From Bradyrhizobium sp. AS23.2 (GTDB lineage Bacteria > Pseudomonadota > Alphaproteobacteria > Rhizobiales > Xanthobacteraceae): a stretch of 64,000 bases of DNA. The notes under the pieces were generated by a model, which searched no databases, was not told where the DNA came from, and saw only the letters and a program-made list of their open reading frames with translations. A program made the position numbers and the translations under genes. Below are positions 25,024 to 34,058 of this stretch, in pieces (the first letter of the stretch is position 1; each line of letters starts with the position of its first letter). The DNA lies in the NCBI RefSeq assembly GCF_001908185.1, contig NZ_LGHM01000115.1, positions 1-64,000 on the forward strand. The letters are read 5' to 3'.

Positions 25024-25353
25024 CGCGGATCTCTCATGGTCGGATGACTGCTCGTCCGGAGCAGACCTCAACCGTCTCGCGCTGATATGCCGGGCGGCGC
25101 GGTCTTGCTTGCATAGGGTTGACAGTGGCGGAACGATCTTGCCGCGTTCCATCGCAGAGAGGCAGTCGCGGGGGCGGCACCGAATCGCTTCGCCCAAATT
25201 GTGCTGAGTCTTGGACAAACGGTGATTCATCTCGAATGCCGCAAGAGCGTTCTAGGCTTCGCAACAGCGTCCAAGAGCCCGTGTGCGGAGCCGCAGTATA
25301 GCCCGCACTCATCCGCGGGCAGGCGGCGTCAGCAAGAGATCGTCAGATACACC
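25024..25353. promoter_or_regulatory. Divergent region between cyd relic/cyclase/cco side and ndh operon
   Basis: These 330 bases separate minus-strand respiration genes from the plus-strand NADH dehydrogenase operon. No gene is convincing here. A TTGACA hexamer at 25119-25124 lacks a good -10 partner at 17 bases. I found no palindromic FNR/FixK-type box. Confidence 0.35.
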
Positions 25354-26706
25354 ATGAGCACCGTATCGATCGAGAGTCTTCCGCAGGACAGATTGCCGGC
25401 CGCCTCTTCCCAGCCGAAACAGCAACGTGTCGTGATCGTCGGCGGAGGATTCGCGGGCATCGCCGCCGCGCAAGCGCTGAGAAAGTCCGATGTCGAGATC
25501 ATCCTCATGGATCGGCGCAACCACCACATCTTTCAGCCGCTTCTGTATCAGGTCGCGACCGCTGTTCTGGCACCTTCAGAGATCGCCACGTCGATCCGCC
25601 AGCTCGAGGCCAAACAGAAGAATCTCAGCGTGGTACTCGCAGAGGTGACCGGTATCAATTTGCGCATGCGTACGATCGAGGCGATCTATCCCGGTCTTGG
25701 TATTCGCAAGATCGAATTCGATTATCTCGTCATCGCCACGGGAATGCGACCAAGCTATTTCGGTCACGACGAGTTCGCCGCGCACGCGCCAGGCCTCAAG
25801 AGCCTCAATGATGCCGAAACCATTCGGACCAAGATCTTGGGCGCGTTTGAATTGGCCGAATCCACCGAGGACGAGACTGAACGAGCCCGCCAAATGACCT
25901 TTGTCCTCGTTGGAGCCGGTCCGACAGGTGTCGAGCTCGCGGCTTCCATCGCGCACATGGTGTCAGTCACGCTGCGCAACAATTTCCGCAGAATCGATCC
26001 GGCGAAGAGCCGGATTGTCCTTGTCGATGGCGGCGATCGAATTCTGCCAAGCTTCGCCGAAACCCTGTCCAGGAAGGTTGTGCGGCGGCTAGAGCGGCTT
26101 GGGGTCGAGGTCAGGACCGGCTTGAAGGTCGAGAAGGTCGACGAGCAGGGCGTGGTTGCCAGCGGCGAGCGCATCACCAGTGCGACCGTGCTGTGGACGG
26201 CCGGCGTGACAGCATCGCCAGTCGTGAAAATGCTGGGTACCACGACCGACCGTGCTGGCCGTGCGTTGATTGGTCCCTTCATGGACATCCCCGAAGCGCC
26301 CAACGTCTTCGTGGCCGGCGACGCCACCTCTATGACGCAGGATGGTTATCCCGTTCCCGGCGTTGCGCAGGCCGCGATTCAGCAGGGTCGGTTTGCCGGC
26401 CGGCTGATCGTCAGGCGGGTCGAAGGTCGTAGCGACGGTCGTCCATTCCGCTATCGCAGCAGGGGCAACATGGCGGTGGTGGGAAAGAATTTTGCGATCC
26501 TGGAGGCCGGCCGCATGCGCACCAGCGGCTTTGTCACCTGGATGGTATGGGCCACCCTCCACGTGCTCGCGCTACCGCTGCTCCAGAACCGCTTCAGAGT
26601 ACAGATCCAATGGATCTGGTCCTATCTGAGTGGCCAACGCAGCTCTCGCTTGATCGCGGAGGCGCCCAGGTCCGTCGAAATACCCAAACAAAAGTCAGCA
26701 TCATGA
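25354..26706 (+). CDS. ndh: Type II NADH dehydrogenase (NDH-2-like FAD oxidoreductase)
   Basis: This 450-residue flavoprotein oxidises NADH and reduces quinone at the membrane surface without proton pumping. The FAD-binding GxGxxG is VVIVGGGFAGIAAAQAL near residue 25, followed by RRNHHIFQPLLYQVAT, typical of NDH-2. A second Rossmann motif is FVLVGAGPTGVELAASI. The FAD-associated VFVAGDAT and quinone-side PVPGVAQAAIQQG follow. An amphipathic C-terminal segment (TLHVLALPLLQNRFRVQIQW) would anchor it. The stop overlaps the HlyD start. Its position opposite the cbb3 genes suits a short respiratory chain. Confidence 0.9.
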   Translation: MSTVSIESLPQDRLPAASSQPKQQRVVIVGGGFAGIAAAQALRKSDVEIILMDRRNHHIFQPLLYQVATAVLAPSEIATSIRQLEAKQKNLSVVLAEVTGINLRMRTIEAIYPGLGIRKIEFDYLVIATGMRPSYFGHDEFAAHAPGLKSLNDAETIRTKILGAFELAESTEDETERARQMTFVLVGAGPTGVELAASIAHMVSVTLRNNFRRIDPAKSRIVLVDGGDRILPSFAETLSRKVVRRLERLGVEVRTGLKVEKVDEQGVVASGERITSATVLWTAGVTASPVVKMLGTTTDRAGRALIGPFMDIPEAPNVFVAGDATSMTQDGYPVPGVAQAAIQQGRFAGRLIVRRVEGRSDGRPFRYRSRGNMAVVGKNFAILEAGRMRTSGFVTWMVWATLHVLALPLLQNRFRVQIQWIWSYLSGQRSSRLIAEAPRSVEIPKQKSAS

Positions 26707-27701
26707 GCGCTTCAGCCACCACAGTGAAAGCCGTCCGTTGGATTGTTCTTGCCGGCGCAGTGCTCGGACTGGGAACATTCCTGTGGTTTGCGACCCGACC
26801 GCCGCCGCTCACGGTCCAGGGCGAAGTTTCCGCCAACCGAGTGGATGTGAGTCCGCGCGTCAACGGACGGGTGGTGGAATGGCGTTTCGACGTCGGGGAG
26901 ACGCCCGATCGGGGGGGCGTGCTGGCCGAGCTCGACAGCCCGCAACTGAAGGCGGCCCTCATATCCGCACGTGCGGCTCTGGCCGTGGCCAAGGCAGACT
27001 ATGACCGGGTGTACAGCACGCGGCCGGAAACAATTCTCGCACGCAGGGCCGAACTCGCCGCCGCCGAAGCCGACGTCGTCCTTCGCAAGGAAGAGTTCGA
27101 TCGTCAATCCCACCTGATAACGACCGGCTTCACCCCTCAGCAGAAAGTCGACGAGGCGACTCGCAATCTTCAAAACGCCACCAACAATCGGGATGCGGCC
27201 AAGGCCGCGCTCGATCTCGCCCAGAAAGGCGCCAGCGACGAGGAGAAAGCGCTCGCGGCGGCTCAGGTCAAGCAAGCCGAGGCCAGTCTCAACCAGCGCG
27301 ACGTCGACGTCTCCGAGCTGACGTTGCGCGCACCGATCACGGGGCAGATCACCAGCCGCGTCGCGGAGCTTGGCGAGAACTTCAGCGCCGGTGCGCCGCT
27401 GTTCTCGCTCATCGACATGAATGATCTCTGGTTTACCTTCAACCTGCGAGAGGACTTGCTCGCGGGACTGAAGATCGACGATCGGTTCGAGGTTACGGTG
27501 CCGGCCTTGAAATCGAAGACCGTTCCCGTGCGCGTGACGATGATCAACGTCCAGGGGCAATATGCCACCTGGCGAGCCACGCGCGCGACCGGCGACTTCG
27601 ACCTTAGGACGTTTGAAGTGCGCGCAAAGCCGTTGCAGCCCGTGGATAGCTTGCGTCCGGGCATGAGCGCGATCGCCGCCTGGTCGGCCCGGGTTCGCTG
27701 A
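26703..27701 (+). CDS. HlyD/EmrA-family membrane fusion protein
   Basis: This 332-residue periplasmic adaptor has an N-terminal membrane helix (WIVLAGAVLGLGTFLWFA) and a lipoyl half-motif (GEVSANRVDVSPRVNGRV). A long coiled-coil hairpin spans ~85-205 (ARAALAVAKADYDRV; AAAQVKQAEASLNQRDVD). The second lipoyl half (LTLRAPITGQITSRVAELGE) and a beta-barrel follow. It is coupled to ndh by ATGA and followed after one base by an ABC-2 permease. The set resembles YhiI-type exporters. The cargo is unknown. Confidence 0.9.
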   Translation: MSASATTVKAVRWIVLAGAVLGLGTFLWFATRPPPLTVQGEVSANRVDVSPRVNGRVVEWRFDVGETPDRGGVLAELDSPQLKAALISARAALAVAKADYDRVYSTRPETILARRAELAAAEADVVLRKEEFDRQSHLITTGFTPQQKVDEATRNLQNATNNRDAAKAALDLAQKGASDEEKALAAAQVKQAEASLNQRDVDVSELTLRAPITGQITSRVAELGENFSAGAPLFSLIDMNDLWFTFNLREDLLAGLKIDDRFEVTVPALKSKTVPVRVTMINVQGQYATWRATRATGDFDLRTFEVRAKPLQPVDSLRPGMSAIAAWSARVR

Positions 27702-27702
27702 C

Positions 27703-28890
27703 ATGAAGCGCCGTGACCAGCAGCGGCCGGGATTTTCACTCGTATTCTGGCGCGAGATCGCGTGGCTGCGACGGCGTCCGTTGCTGCTGATGCTCACAAT
27801 CGCACTGCCGCTTGCGCTGATGTTTCTGCTCACGGCGATCCTCAGTGCGGGGCTTGCCACGCGGCTGCCGATCGCGGTCCTCGATCTCGATGGCTCGGAG
27901 CTGTCTCGCTCGATCATCCGCGCCGTCGACGCTACGCCGGACACGGCTGCTGTGCTCCATGTCGCCGAATTGTCGGAAGGCCGGCACTTGATCGTCGCCC
28001 GCAAGATCCGCGGAATTCTGATGCTGCCGCACAATCTCGAGCGCGACGTGTTCGCAGGCCGGCGTCCGGAGGTGGTCTTCTTCTACAACAGCCAGACGTT
28101 TACCGTGGGCAATCTCGTGCTGCGTGGCGCCAATGCCGCCATACCCACCGTCGCGGCCGGAATCCGGATCTCGCTGCGGACCGCGGAGGGACAGCCGGTT
28201 GAGGAGGCGCAAGCCGCAATCACGCCGATTCCCTTGCAGACTCATGCGCTGTTCAATTCGACGCTGAACTACGTTCACTTTCTGCTGGCCGCCCTGCTTC
28301 CGGCGGTCCTGCAGACCGTCATCGTGACCACCATGGCTTATGCGGTCGGCCTCGATGTCGAAACACGACACCGGTTCACGGCACTTCGCCGGCTCGGTGG
28401 AGGGCTGTTACCGGCCATGTTCGGAAAGATGCTGCCTTATACCCTCCTGTTCCTGTCGATGCTCGGCATTGCTGACGTCGTCCTGTTCAAGGTTCTCGAG
28501 CTGCCGTTGCGCGGTGAGCCGGTCGTCTTGGTCGCCGCCGGCTTCGTCTTCGTGCTCGCATGCCAATTCATCGGCGCATTGCTGGCGCTGCTGCTCCGGC
28601 CGGTGGCGGCAGCGGTGAGCATTGCCACGCTGCTGACGGCCCCGGCGTTCGGTTTCATGGGCATCGGCTTTCCCAGGCTTGGCATGAACCATTTCGCTTA
28701 CGGCTATGGCGAGCTGCTGCCGGGCACCTGGTATTTGATGGCCCGGATCGACCAGACCATCCGGGGGACGCCTATCGATCTGTCCTGGAAGCCGGTGCTC
28801 GTGCTGATTGGATTCGTGATCGTACTCGTTGGTCTCGCGGCGGTGCGGGTGTTGGCGATGCGCCGATCCAACCAGGGAGAGAGGCCATGA
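27703..28890 (+). CDS. ABC-2 type transporter permease
   Basis: This 395-residue membrane protein has one N-terminal helix (LLLMLTIALPLALMFLLTA). An extracytoplasmic domain follows (PIAVLDLDGSELSRSIIRAV; FFYNSQTFTVGNLVLRG), then five C-terminal helices. This is the ABC-2 membrane layout of YhhJ-type exporters. The phrase IAVLDLDGSELSR parallels IAVVDQDRTQTSR in the next gene, so the two permeases are paralogues. It lies in a coupled ndh-hlyD-permease-permease unit. No ATP-binding subunit gene is adjacent. Confidence 0.9.
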   Translation: MKRRDQQRPGFSLVFWREIAWLRRRPLLLMLTIALPLALMFLLTAILSAGLATRLPIAVLDLDGSELSRSIIRAVDATPDTAAVLHVAELSEGRHLIVARKIRGILMLPHNLERDVFAGRRPEVVFFYNSQTFTVGNLVLRGANAAIPTVAAGIRISLRTAEGQPVEEAQAAITPIPLQTHALFNSTLNYVHFLLAALLPAVLQTVIVTTMAYAVGLDVETRHRFTALRRLGGGLLPAMFGKMLPYTLLFLSMLGIADVVLFKVLELPLRGEPVVLVAAGFVFVLACQFIGALLALLLRPVAAAVSIATLLTAPAFGFMGIGFPRLGMNHFAYGYGELLPGTWYLMARIDQTIRGTPIDLSWKPVLVLIGFVIVLVGLAAVRVLAMRRSNQGERP

Positions 28891-30071
28891 GAGTGCTGCT
28901 GGCCGTGTTTCGCAACGAACTCAGCCGGATATTCTCACTGCGGCCGGTTGTTTCGGTGGTCGTGATTGCGGCCGCCGTCTATGCGCTGTTCTACCCGCAG
29001 CCCTATCTGAACGAGGCCCTGCGCAAGGTTCCGATTGCCGTGGTCGATCAGGACCGCACTCAGACCAGCCGCGAGCTTGCCCGGCAGATCGATGCGACGC
29101 CGGACGTCTCGGTCGCGAAGGTCCTGCCGGACATGCCGACCGCTCAGCGAGAGGTCTATACACGCGCCATCTTCGGGATCCTGGTGATTCCGCAATATTT
29201 CGAGCGGGACCTGTTGCACGGCCGCGTATCTCCGATCGCGCTGTATGCGGACGCGAGCTATTTCCTGATGTATCAGCGCATGAGCGGTGCAGTGACGGCG
29301 GTTTCCCGCACGCTCGGTACTAACTTCGAGATCGCGCGTCTGGTCGGTCTTGGGGTCGATCCGCCGGTTGCGGCCGCAGCGACCGACCCCATGCCGTTCA
29401 TTCCAGTGCCCCTTTTCAATCCGCAGGGCGGCTACGCCACCTATATCCTCCCGGCCGCCTTCGTCCTGATCCTGCAGCAGACCCTGCTGATCGGGGTCGG
29501 ATTGCTCGGAACGATGCCGGGCGGCGAGACTGCGGCGGAAGACAGGGTAGGGGCGCGATTGAGCGATCGGATCTTCGACTCGATCGGCACGGTCGGCGGC
29601 AAGCTGCTGGCTTATCTCGTTGTCCACGCCCTGATCGTCTCGACGTATCTGATCGGCCTGCCGTACCTCTACGGCCTTCCGCGCTTGGGCTCGGTCGTGA
29701 CCATTCTGGCCTTTGCGCTACCCTTTACGCTGGCCGTCGGAGCCCTCGGGCTAGTGGTCGCTGCCATCTTCCGCAGGCCTCTGGCGGTGCAACTCGTGTT
29801 TGCGGCGATCGGATTGCCGTTCTTCTTCCTCGGAGGCTTTGCTTGGCCGGCCGAAGCGATGCCCGTCGCCGTACGCTGGGTGGCGCAGCTCCTGCCGAGC
29901 ACGCTCGCGATCGACGGCCTCGTCGACGTCGCCCAGCTCGGCGCGAGCCTGTCCGATGTCCGCCGCGAGTTCCTGGGACTCTGGCTGCTCGTGGCAGGTT
30001 ACGCGACAATCGCCGTGATGATTGAGTTCAGCAAACGGCGTAGCGCGCCGGCTGTTGCGGCGCCTGCTTGA
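28887..30071 (+). CDS. ABC-2 type transporter permease
   Basis: This 394-residue protein starts at the ATG overlapping the stop of the first permease (ATGA 28887-28890), with GAGAGAGG upstream. It has the same layout: an N-terminal helix, an external domain (PIAVVDQDRTQTSRELARQI; YADASYFLMYQRMSGA), and a C-terminal bundle ending around VAGYATIAVMIEF. It pairs with the preceding permease as a likely heterodimer and would export an unknown substrate with the HlyD protein. The energising ATPase must be encoded elsewhere or is lost. Confidence 0.9.
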   Translation: MRVLLAVFRNELSRIFSLRPVVSVVVIAAAVYALFYPQPYLNEALRKVPIAVVDQDRTQTSRELARQIDATPDVSVAKVLPDMPTAQREVYTRAIFGILVIPQYFERDLLHGRVSPIALYADASYFLMYQRMSGAVTAVSRTLGTNFEIARLVGLGVDPPVAAAATDPMPFIPVPLFNPQGGYATYILPAAFVLILQQTLLIGVGLLGTMPGGETAAEDRVGARLSDRIFDSIGTVGGKLLAYLVVHALIVSTYLIGLPYLYGLPRLGSVVTILAFALPFTLAVGALGLVVAAIFRRPLAVQLVFAAIGLPFFFLGGFAWPAEAMPVAVRWVAQLLPSTLAIDGLVDVAQLGASLSDVRREFLGLWLLVAGYATIAVMIEFSKRRSAPAVAAPA

Positions 30072-30083
30072 GGACACGTTGTC

Positions 30084-30533
30084 ATGGATGCGTCTATCAT
30101 CTCGGCTCTCGCAGCTCTGACCGGCACCGCCGTCGGGGGCCTGACCAGTGTGGTCGCGAACTGGCTGAACCACCGGCTCCAGACGCGCGCTCAGTGGTTG
30201 TCGCATGAGAAGAATCGCCGCCAGAATCTCTACCGCGATTTCATCGAACAGGCTTCGACATGCTACATCGATGCCCTTCAGCACGACGAGGCCGATATCC
30301 CCAATCTCGTCGGCCTCTACGCCAAGCTCGGCAGGATGCGGGTGCTGTCGAGCGAGGCTGTCATCAATAGCGCCGATCACATCGCAAGGAAGATCCTGGA
30401 TATCTATATCGAGCCCGACAAGACCTTTGTCGAGCTTCGCGACATGGCGAACAACGGCACGATCGATCTGCTGCGTGATTTCAGCGTGGCGTGCCGGGTG
30501 GAATTCGAGCAACTCGACGCCGGGCGAATCTGA
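30084..30533 (+). CDS. Membrane-anchored hypothetical protein (149 aa)
   Basis: The N-terminus (MDASIISALAALTGTAVGGL) is a short membrane segment. It is followed by a charged helix, NHRLQTRAQWLSHEKNRRQNLY, and a soluble helical domain. Similar small proteins with a G-T-x-G-G helix and RRQxLYRDFIE are frequent in rhizobia; function unknown to me. It lies 12 bases after the second permease and may belong to that operon. Its TGA abuts directly on the convergent hemA stop, with no base between them. Confidence 0.7.
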   Translation: MDASIISALAALTGTAVGGLTSVVANWLNHRLQTRAQWLSHEKNRRQNLYRDFIEQASTCYIDALQHDEADIPNLVGLYAKLGRMRVLSSEAVINSADHIARKILDIYIEPDKTFVELRDMANNGTIDLLRDFSVACRVEFEQLDAGRI

Positions 30534-31760
30534 TTATTCGGCAGCGACCGAAGCGAGAACAAAATCCAGGTTCAGTCGTTCCCAGACATCAACCAAAGCG
30601 TCCCTGAGCTGGTCGATTAAGACGTCGTCGTGGTACGGCGTCGGCGTGATGCGAAGCCGCTCGGTTCCCTTGGCGACCGTCGGATAATTGATGGGTTGGA
30701 TATAGATCCCGTGGTCGTCGAGCAGGAGGTCACTCGCAGCCTTGCACAGGCGGGGATCGCCAACCATCAGGGGGACGATATGGGTGTTGGTCGGAAGGAT
30801 AGGCAGCCCGGCCGACACCAGAACCTGCTTGAGGCGCGCCGCGTTGGCCTGTTGCCGACGGCGCTCGAGGTCGGACGTCTTGAGATGACGGATGGCGGCC
30901 GTCGCTGCCGCGCAGAGCGGCGGGGCTAGAGCGGTCGTGAAGATGAAACCGGGCGCGTGCGAGCGGACCGCGTCGACCAGACTGCGGCTGCCGGTGATGT
31001 ACCCTCCCAGGCATCCGAACGCCTTCGCGAGCGTGCCTTCGATCACGTCGATGCGATGCATCGCACCGTCCTGCGCGGCGGTGCCGGCGCCCCTCGGACC
31101 GTACATGCCGACCGCATGGACTTCGTCGCAATAGGTCATGGCGTCGTACCGTTCGGCGAGCTCACAGATACGGTTGATTGGTGCAGTGTCACCATCCATG
31201 GAATAGAGGCTTTCGAACAGGATGAGCTTTGGACGTGACGGCTCTGCCGCCAGCAGGTGCTCGAGCGCGGCCACGTCATTGTGGCGCCAGATCTTCCGCT
31301 CGACACCGGATTGCCTGACGCCTTCGATCATCGAGTTGTGGTTGAGTTCGTCCGACAGGATGAGGCAGTCGGGAATGAGCCTCGCGATCGTGGAAATTCC
31401 GGCCTGATTCGAGACATAGCCGGAGGTAAACAGCAGTGCGGCCTCCTTGCCATGCAAGTCGGCCAGCTCATATTCGAGTTCAACCAGCGGAGAGTTGGTG
31501 CCGGCGATATTGCGCGTGCCGCCCGCGCCGATCCCGGTTCGCCTCGCCGTCTCGGTCAGCGCCTCGATCACTTTGGGATGCCGGCTCATGCCGAGATAGT
31601 CGTTGGAGCACCACATCACAACCTTGCGTGGTCCGGACGGTGGCTTCCAGACGGCAAAGGGGCATTCGCCCGCGATCCGCTCGATCTCGATGAATACACG
31701 GTAGCGCTGTTCATCGTGCAGGCGCTTTAGCGATTGGCTGAAGAGATCATCGTATTTCAT
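30534..31760 (-). CDS. hemA: 5-aminolevulinate synthase
   Basis: This 408-residue PLP enzyme condenses glycine and succinyl-CoA to 5-aminolevulinate, the first step of haem synthesis by the C4 route used in Alphaproteobacteria. The PLP lysine is K246 in EGTLAKAFGCLGGY. D212 and H215 lie in CDEVHAVG. The glycine-rich GAGGTRNIAGT loop is near residue 78. The start is ATG 31760 (MKYDDLFSQSL) with GAGG six bases upstream; an in-frame GTG/ATG extension is not needed. It follows an acyl-CoA operon and faces the ABC genes. Proximity to cbb3 genes fits haem demand. Confidence 0.95.
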   Translation of the reverse strand: MKYDDLFSQSLKRLHDEQRYRVFIEIERIAGECPFAVWKPPSGPRKVVMWCSNDYLGMSRHPKVIEALTETARRTGIGAGGTRNIAGTNSPLVELEYELADLHGKEAALLFTSGYVSNQAGISTIARLIPDCLILSDELNHNSMIEGVRQSGVERKIWRHNDVAALEHLLAAEPSRPKLILFESLYSMDGDTAPINRICELAERYDAMTYCDEVHAVGMYGPRGAGTAAQDGAMHRIDVIEGTLAKAFGCLGGYITGSRSLVDAVRSHAPGFIFTTALAPPLCAAATAAIRHLKTSDLERRRQQANAARLKQVLVSAGLPILPTNTHIVPLMVGDPRLCKAASDLLLDDHGIYIQPINYPTVAKGTERLRITPTPYHDDVLIDQLRDALVDVWERLNLDFVLASVAAE

Positions 31761-31786
31761 AGACGACCTCCGTACGAAAACGAGCA

Positions 31787-31812
31787 CGCGTCGGCCTGCG
31801 ACGGCCGACGCG
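31787..31812 (-). terminator. GC-rich hairpin between CoA-transferase and hemA
   Basis: A perfect 10-bp stem, CGCGTCGGCC / GGCCGACGCG, encloses a 6-base loop. In the minus direction it is followed after five bases by TTTT. It lies 32 bases after the CoA-transferase stop and 27 bases before the hemA start. It would separate the acyl-CoA operon from hemA or attenuate read-through. Confidence 0.6.
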
Positions 31813-31843
31813 AAGGCTTCGCCAATCGTGACCGGGACGATCG

Positions 31844-33079
31844 CTAGGCCGCAGAGGACTTGTGTTCCTTGGCGCGCGGCACGGCGCCACTGACGAACAA
31901 TCCCTCGATCCGGCCGTCGTCGTAGCCGAGCTGCTTGAGGATCTCATTATTGTGCTCGCCGAGTTCCGGCGCGCGCTTGGCCGCGACCTTCGTAACGCCA
32001 TGAACCTGAAGGGGGCTGCTGACCGTGAACGTCAGGTTGCCGCCAGCGCCCTCGAGCGGGACGACAATGTCGTTCTCGTGCAATTGCGGGTCCTTGACGA
32101 CCTCGTAGGGCGCGCGAACCACGCCGAAGGTGACGTGGTTGTGGTCGAACACATCGTGCCAGTGCGACATCGGCTGTGCGCGAAAGACCTCATCGAGAAT
32201 CGCGGTAAGCTGGCCCGCGTTCGCCACCAGTTTTGCCGCATCCGTGAAACGCGCGTCGGACAACAGATCCGGGCGGCCGATCCCGGTGGCAAAAGCGGGC
32301 CACTTGTCGGGCGTCAGCACGATCAGGAACCAGGTCTCGTCGGCCGCCTGGTAGACGTTGAAGATCGCGTTCGGCGGGTTCTTTCGATCATGCAGCGGAT
32401 AGAACTGGGCGTCGCAAAGCGCGGCCTGCACCGAGACGCCGCAGGCCCAGACACCCGAGGCAAGCAGCGACGTCGTCACGTAAGAGCCTTGTCCCGTTCG
32501 CTCGCGCCGATATAGCGCGGTCACGATCGCGGAGTAGAGGCTGACCGCGGTGGCATGGTCGCCGCTGCCCGAAACGGGCAGCGTCGGCGGCGCGCCGGCA
32601 TCCCGGGTAAGGGAGAGCAGGCCGCTACGGGCCCAATAAGCAGTGATATCGAACCCTGGCAGGTCCGCGTCGGGCCCCTTGTCGCCGTATCCAGTAATGT
32701 CGGCGTAGATCAGCCGCGGATTCCAAGTGGCGACATCCTCGTAATTCAGCTTGAGGCGCTTGCGGGCGGGGTGAGGCGTGTTGACGATCAGCACGTCGGC
32801 CCATTTGACCAGGCGCTCCAGGATCTCGGGCGCATGCGGCGACTTCAGGTCGAGCGTCAGGCTGCGCTTGTTGCGGTTGTTCAGGTGCCAGGGATAGTTG
32901 TCCTTGGCTCGCGGCTGGGGTGGGATCTTGTAGCCGATCCGCCAGGTGTCGCCAGTCGGGGGCTCGACCTTGATGACGTCGGCACCGAAATCGGAGAGGA
33001 TGACGGCGGCTCCGGGCCCCGCGATGAAACTCGCGAGATCCACGACCTTCAGTCCGGAAAAGATGTTGTCGTTGGACAT
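31844..33079 (-). CDS. CaiB/BaiF family (class III) CoA-transferase
   Basis: This 411-residue protein moves CoA between carboxylic acids through an aspartyl-CoA intermediate. The N-terminal signature is LKVVDLASFIAGPGAAVILS, with DFGADVIKVEPP after it. The probable catalytic Asp lies in PGFDITAYWARSG. The start ATG 33079 was chosen over longer frames because it gives the conserved family N-terminus. It is the last gene of the acyl-CoA operon before hemA and probably activates the pathway's acid substrate. The substrate cannot be deduced. Confidence 0.92.
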   Translation of the reverse strand: MSNDNIFSGLKVVDLASFIAGPGAAVILSDFGADVIKVEPPTGDTWRIGYKIPPQPRAKDNYPWHLNNRNKRSLTLDLKSPHAPEILERLVKWADVLIVNTPHPARKRLKLNYEDVATWNPRLIYADITGYGDKGPDADLPGFDITAYWARSGLLSLTRDAGAPPTLPVSGSGDHATAVSLYSAIVTALYRRERTGQGSYVTTSLLASGVWACGVSVQAALCDAQFYPLHDRKNPPNAIFNVYQAADETWFLIVLTPDKWPAFATGIGRPDLLSDARFTDAAKLVANAGQLTAILDEVFRAQPMSHWHDVFDHNHVTFGVVRAPYEVVKDPQLHENDIVVPLEGAGGNLTFTVSSPLQVHGVTKVAAKRAPELGEHNNEILKQLGYDDGRIEGLFVSGAVPRAKEHKSSAA

Positions 33080-33090
33080 TTGCTGTCTCC

Positions 33091-34032
33091 TCAGCGTTGC
33101 AATTCGTAGGAAAGGGAAGGCCCGCTCGCACGGACCTCGAAGCGATTCTGCTTGCTCGCGATCCATCCGAGCAGGCGCGTTTGGACTTCTCGACGGTTTA
33201 TCTCGTTGAGCATCTCGTGTCGGCCATCGGAATAGAAGTCGAATGCAATGTCGCGCAGGCCGGCGGCGCGGTAACGCTCGATCAGCAGTTTGACGCCCGC
33301 AAGATGTTGGCCGACTGGATCGTCGCTGCCCGAAAACAGATATACCGGCAGGTCACAGCGGACCTTGGAGAGGGCGACGGGGTCCTTCAGTCGGCGGCCG
33401 GCGCCGAGAAACGATGCAAGCGATTGCGGCTGAAGGGTTGCGAAGCAGAGCGGGTCATTCATGAACGCGTCGACCACGCGCTCGTCACGGCTCAGCCAAT
33501 CGAACGGCGTGCGGGCCGGCTCGAAGGCGGCATTGAGTAGGTTGATTCCCGGTGGAACGGCCTTTGCCAGTCGTGCCAGGCCATCGAGCGCTCCGGAGCC
33601 CGACAGGATCAATCCGTCGACCTGGTGGCTATGATCGATGACATAGAGCTGGGCTGCAAAAGAGCCCATGCTGTGACCAAGCAGAAACAGCGGCACGTCA
33701 GGGAATTCGTCGCGGGCGATTTCCGTGAGGCGCACCATGTCCGAGACGAGCAGATCGAAACCGCCGCTCCCAAAGTCGCCGAATCGCGCCGGCGAGTGGG
33801 CCGTGAGCCCATGACCGCGGTGATCATTGCCGTAAACCGTCCACCCCACCGAGGTCAGGACGTCGATGGTATCGGCATAGCGCCGCAGGTGCTCGCCCAT
33901 GCCGTGTGCCATCTGGACGACGCCGCGCGTTTCGCCGCGGCTATCCCAGCGCGCGCAAGCGACGCACAAGCCATCATCACCTGTCAGCCGAAACTGGGCA
34001 CTCGGAATGGCAGAATTGGTCTGGGCCGTCAT
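33091..34032 (-). CDS. Alpha/beta hydrolase (monoacylglycerol lipase/lysophospholipase-like)
   Basis: This 313-residue serine hydrolase has the oxyanion motif HGMGEHLRRY and the nucleophile elbow GHSMGSFAAQ. The late Asp/His are in GSDDPVGQH and DGRHEMLNE. This pattern (HGxGEH plus GHSMGG-like) is typical of the YqiA-unlike monoglyceride lipase/PldB group. There is no signal peptide, so it is likely cytoplasmic. It sits between the enoyl-CoA hydratase and CoA-transferase. It might release the acid or a side chain of the pathway substrate. Confidence 0.88.
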   Translation of the reverse strand: MTAQTNSAIPSAQFRLTGDDGLCVACARWDSRGETRGVVQMAHGMGEHLRRYADTIDVLTSVGWTVYGNDHRGHGLTAHSPARFGDFGSGGFDLLVSDMVRLTEIARDEFPDVPLFLLGHSMGSFAAQLYVIDHSHQVDGLILSGSGALDGLARLAKAVPPGINLLNAAFEPARTPFDWLSRDERVVDAFMNDPLCFATLQPQSLASFLGAGRRLKDPVALSKVRCDLPVYLFSGSDDPVGQHLAGVKLLIERYRAAGLRDIAFDFYSDGRHEMLNEINRREVQTRLLGWIASKQNRFEVRASGPSLSYELQR

Positions 34033-34058
34033 CTATGCTCTCCGGGTCCGCTCGTGCT

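Noticed and set aside
25118..25146. Sigma-70-like promoter (TTGACA) before ndh
   Set aside because: The sequence at the expected -10 position (CCGCGT) does not resemble a -10 hexamer.
26712..28034. 440-codon minus-strand frame
   Set aside because: Antisense to hlyD and the first permease, which have clear family motifs; the antisense translation has none.
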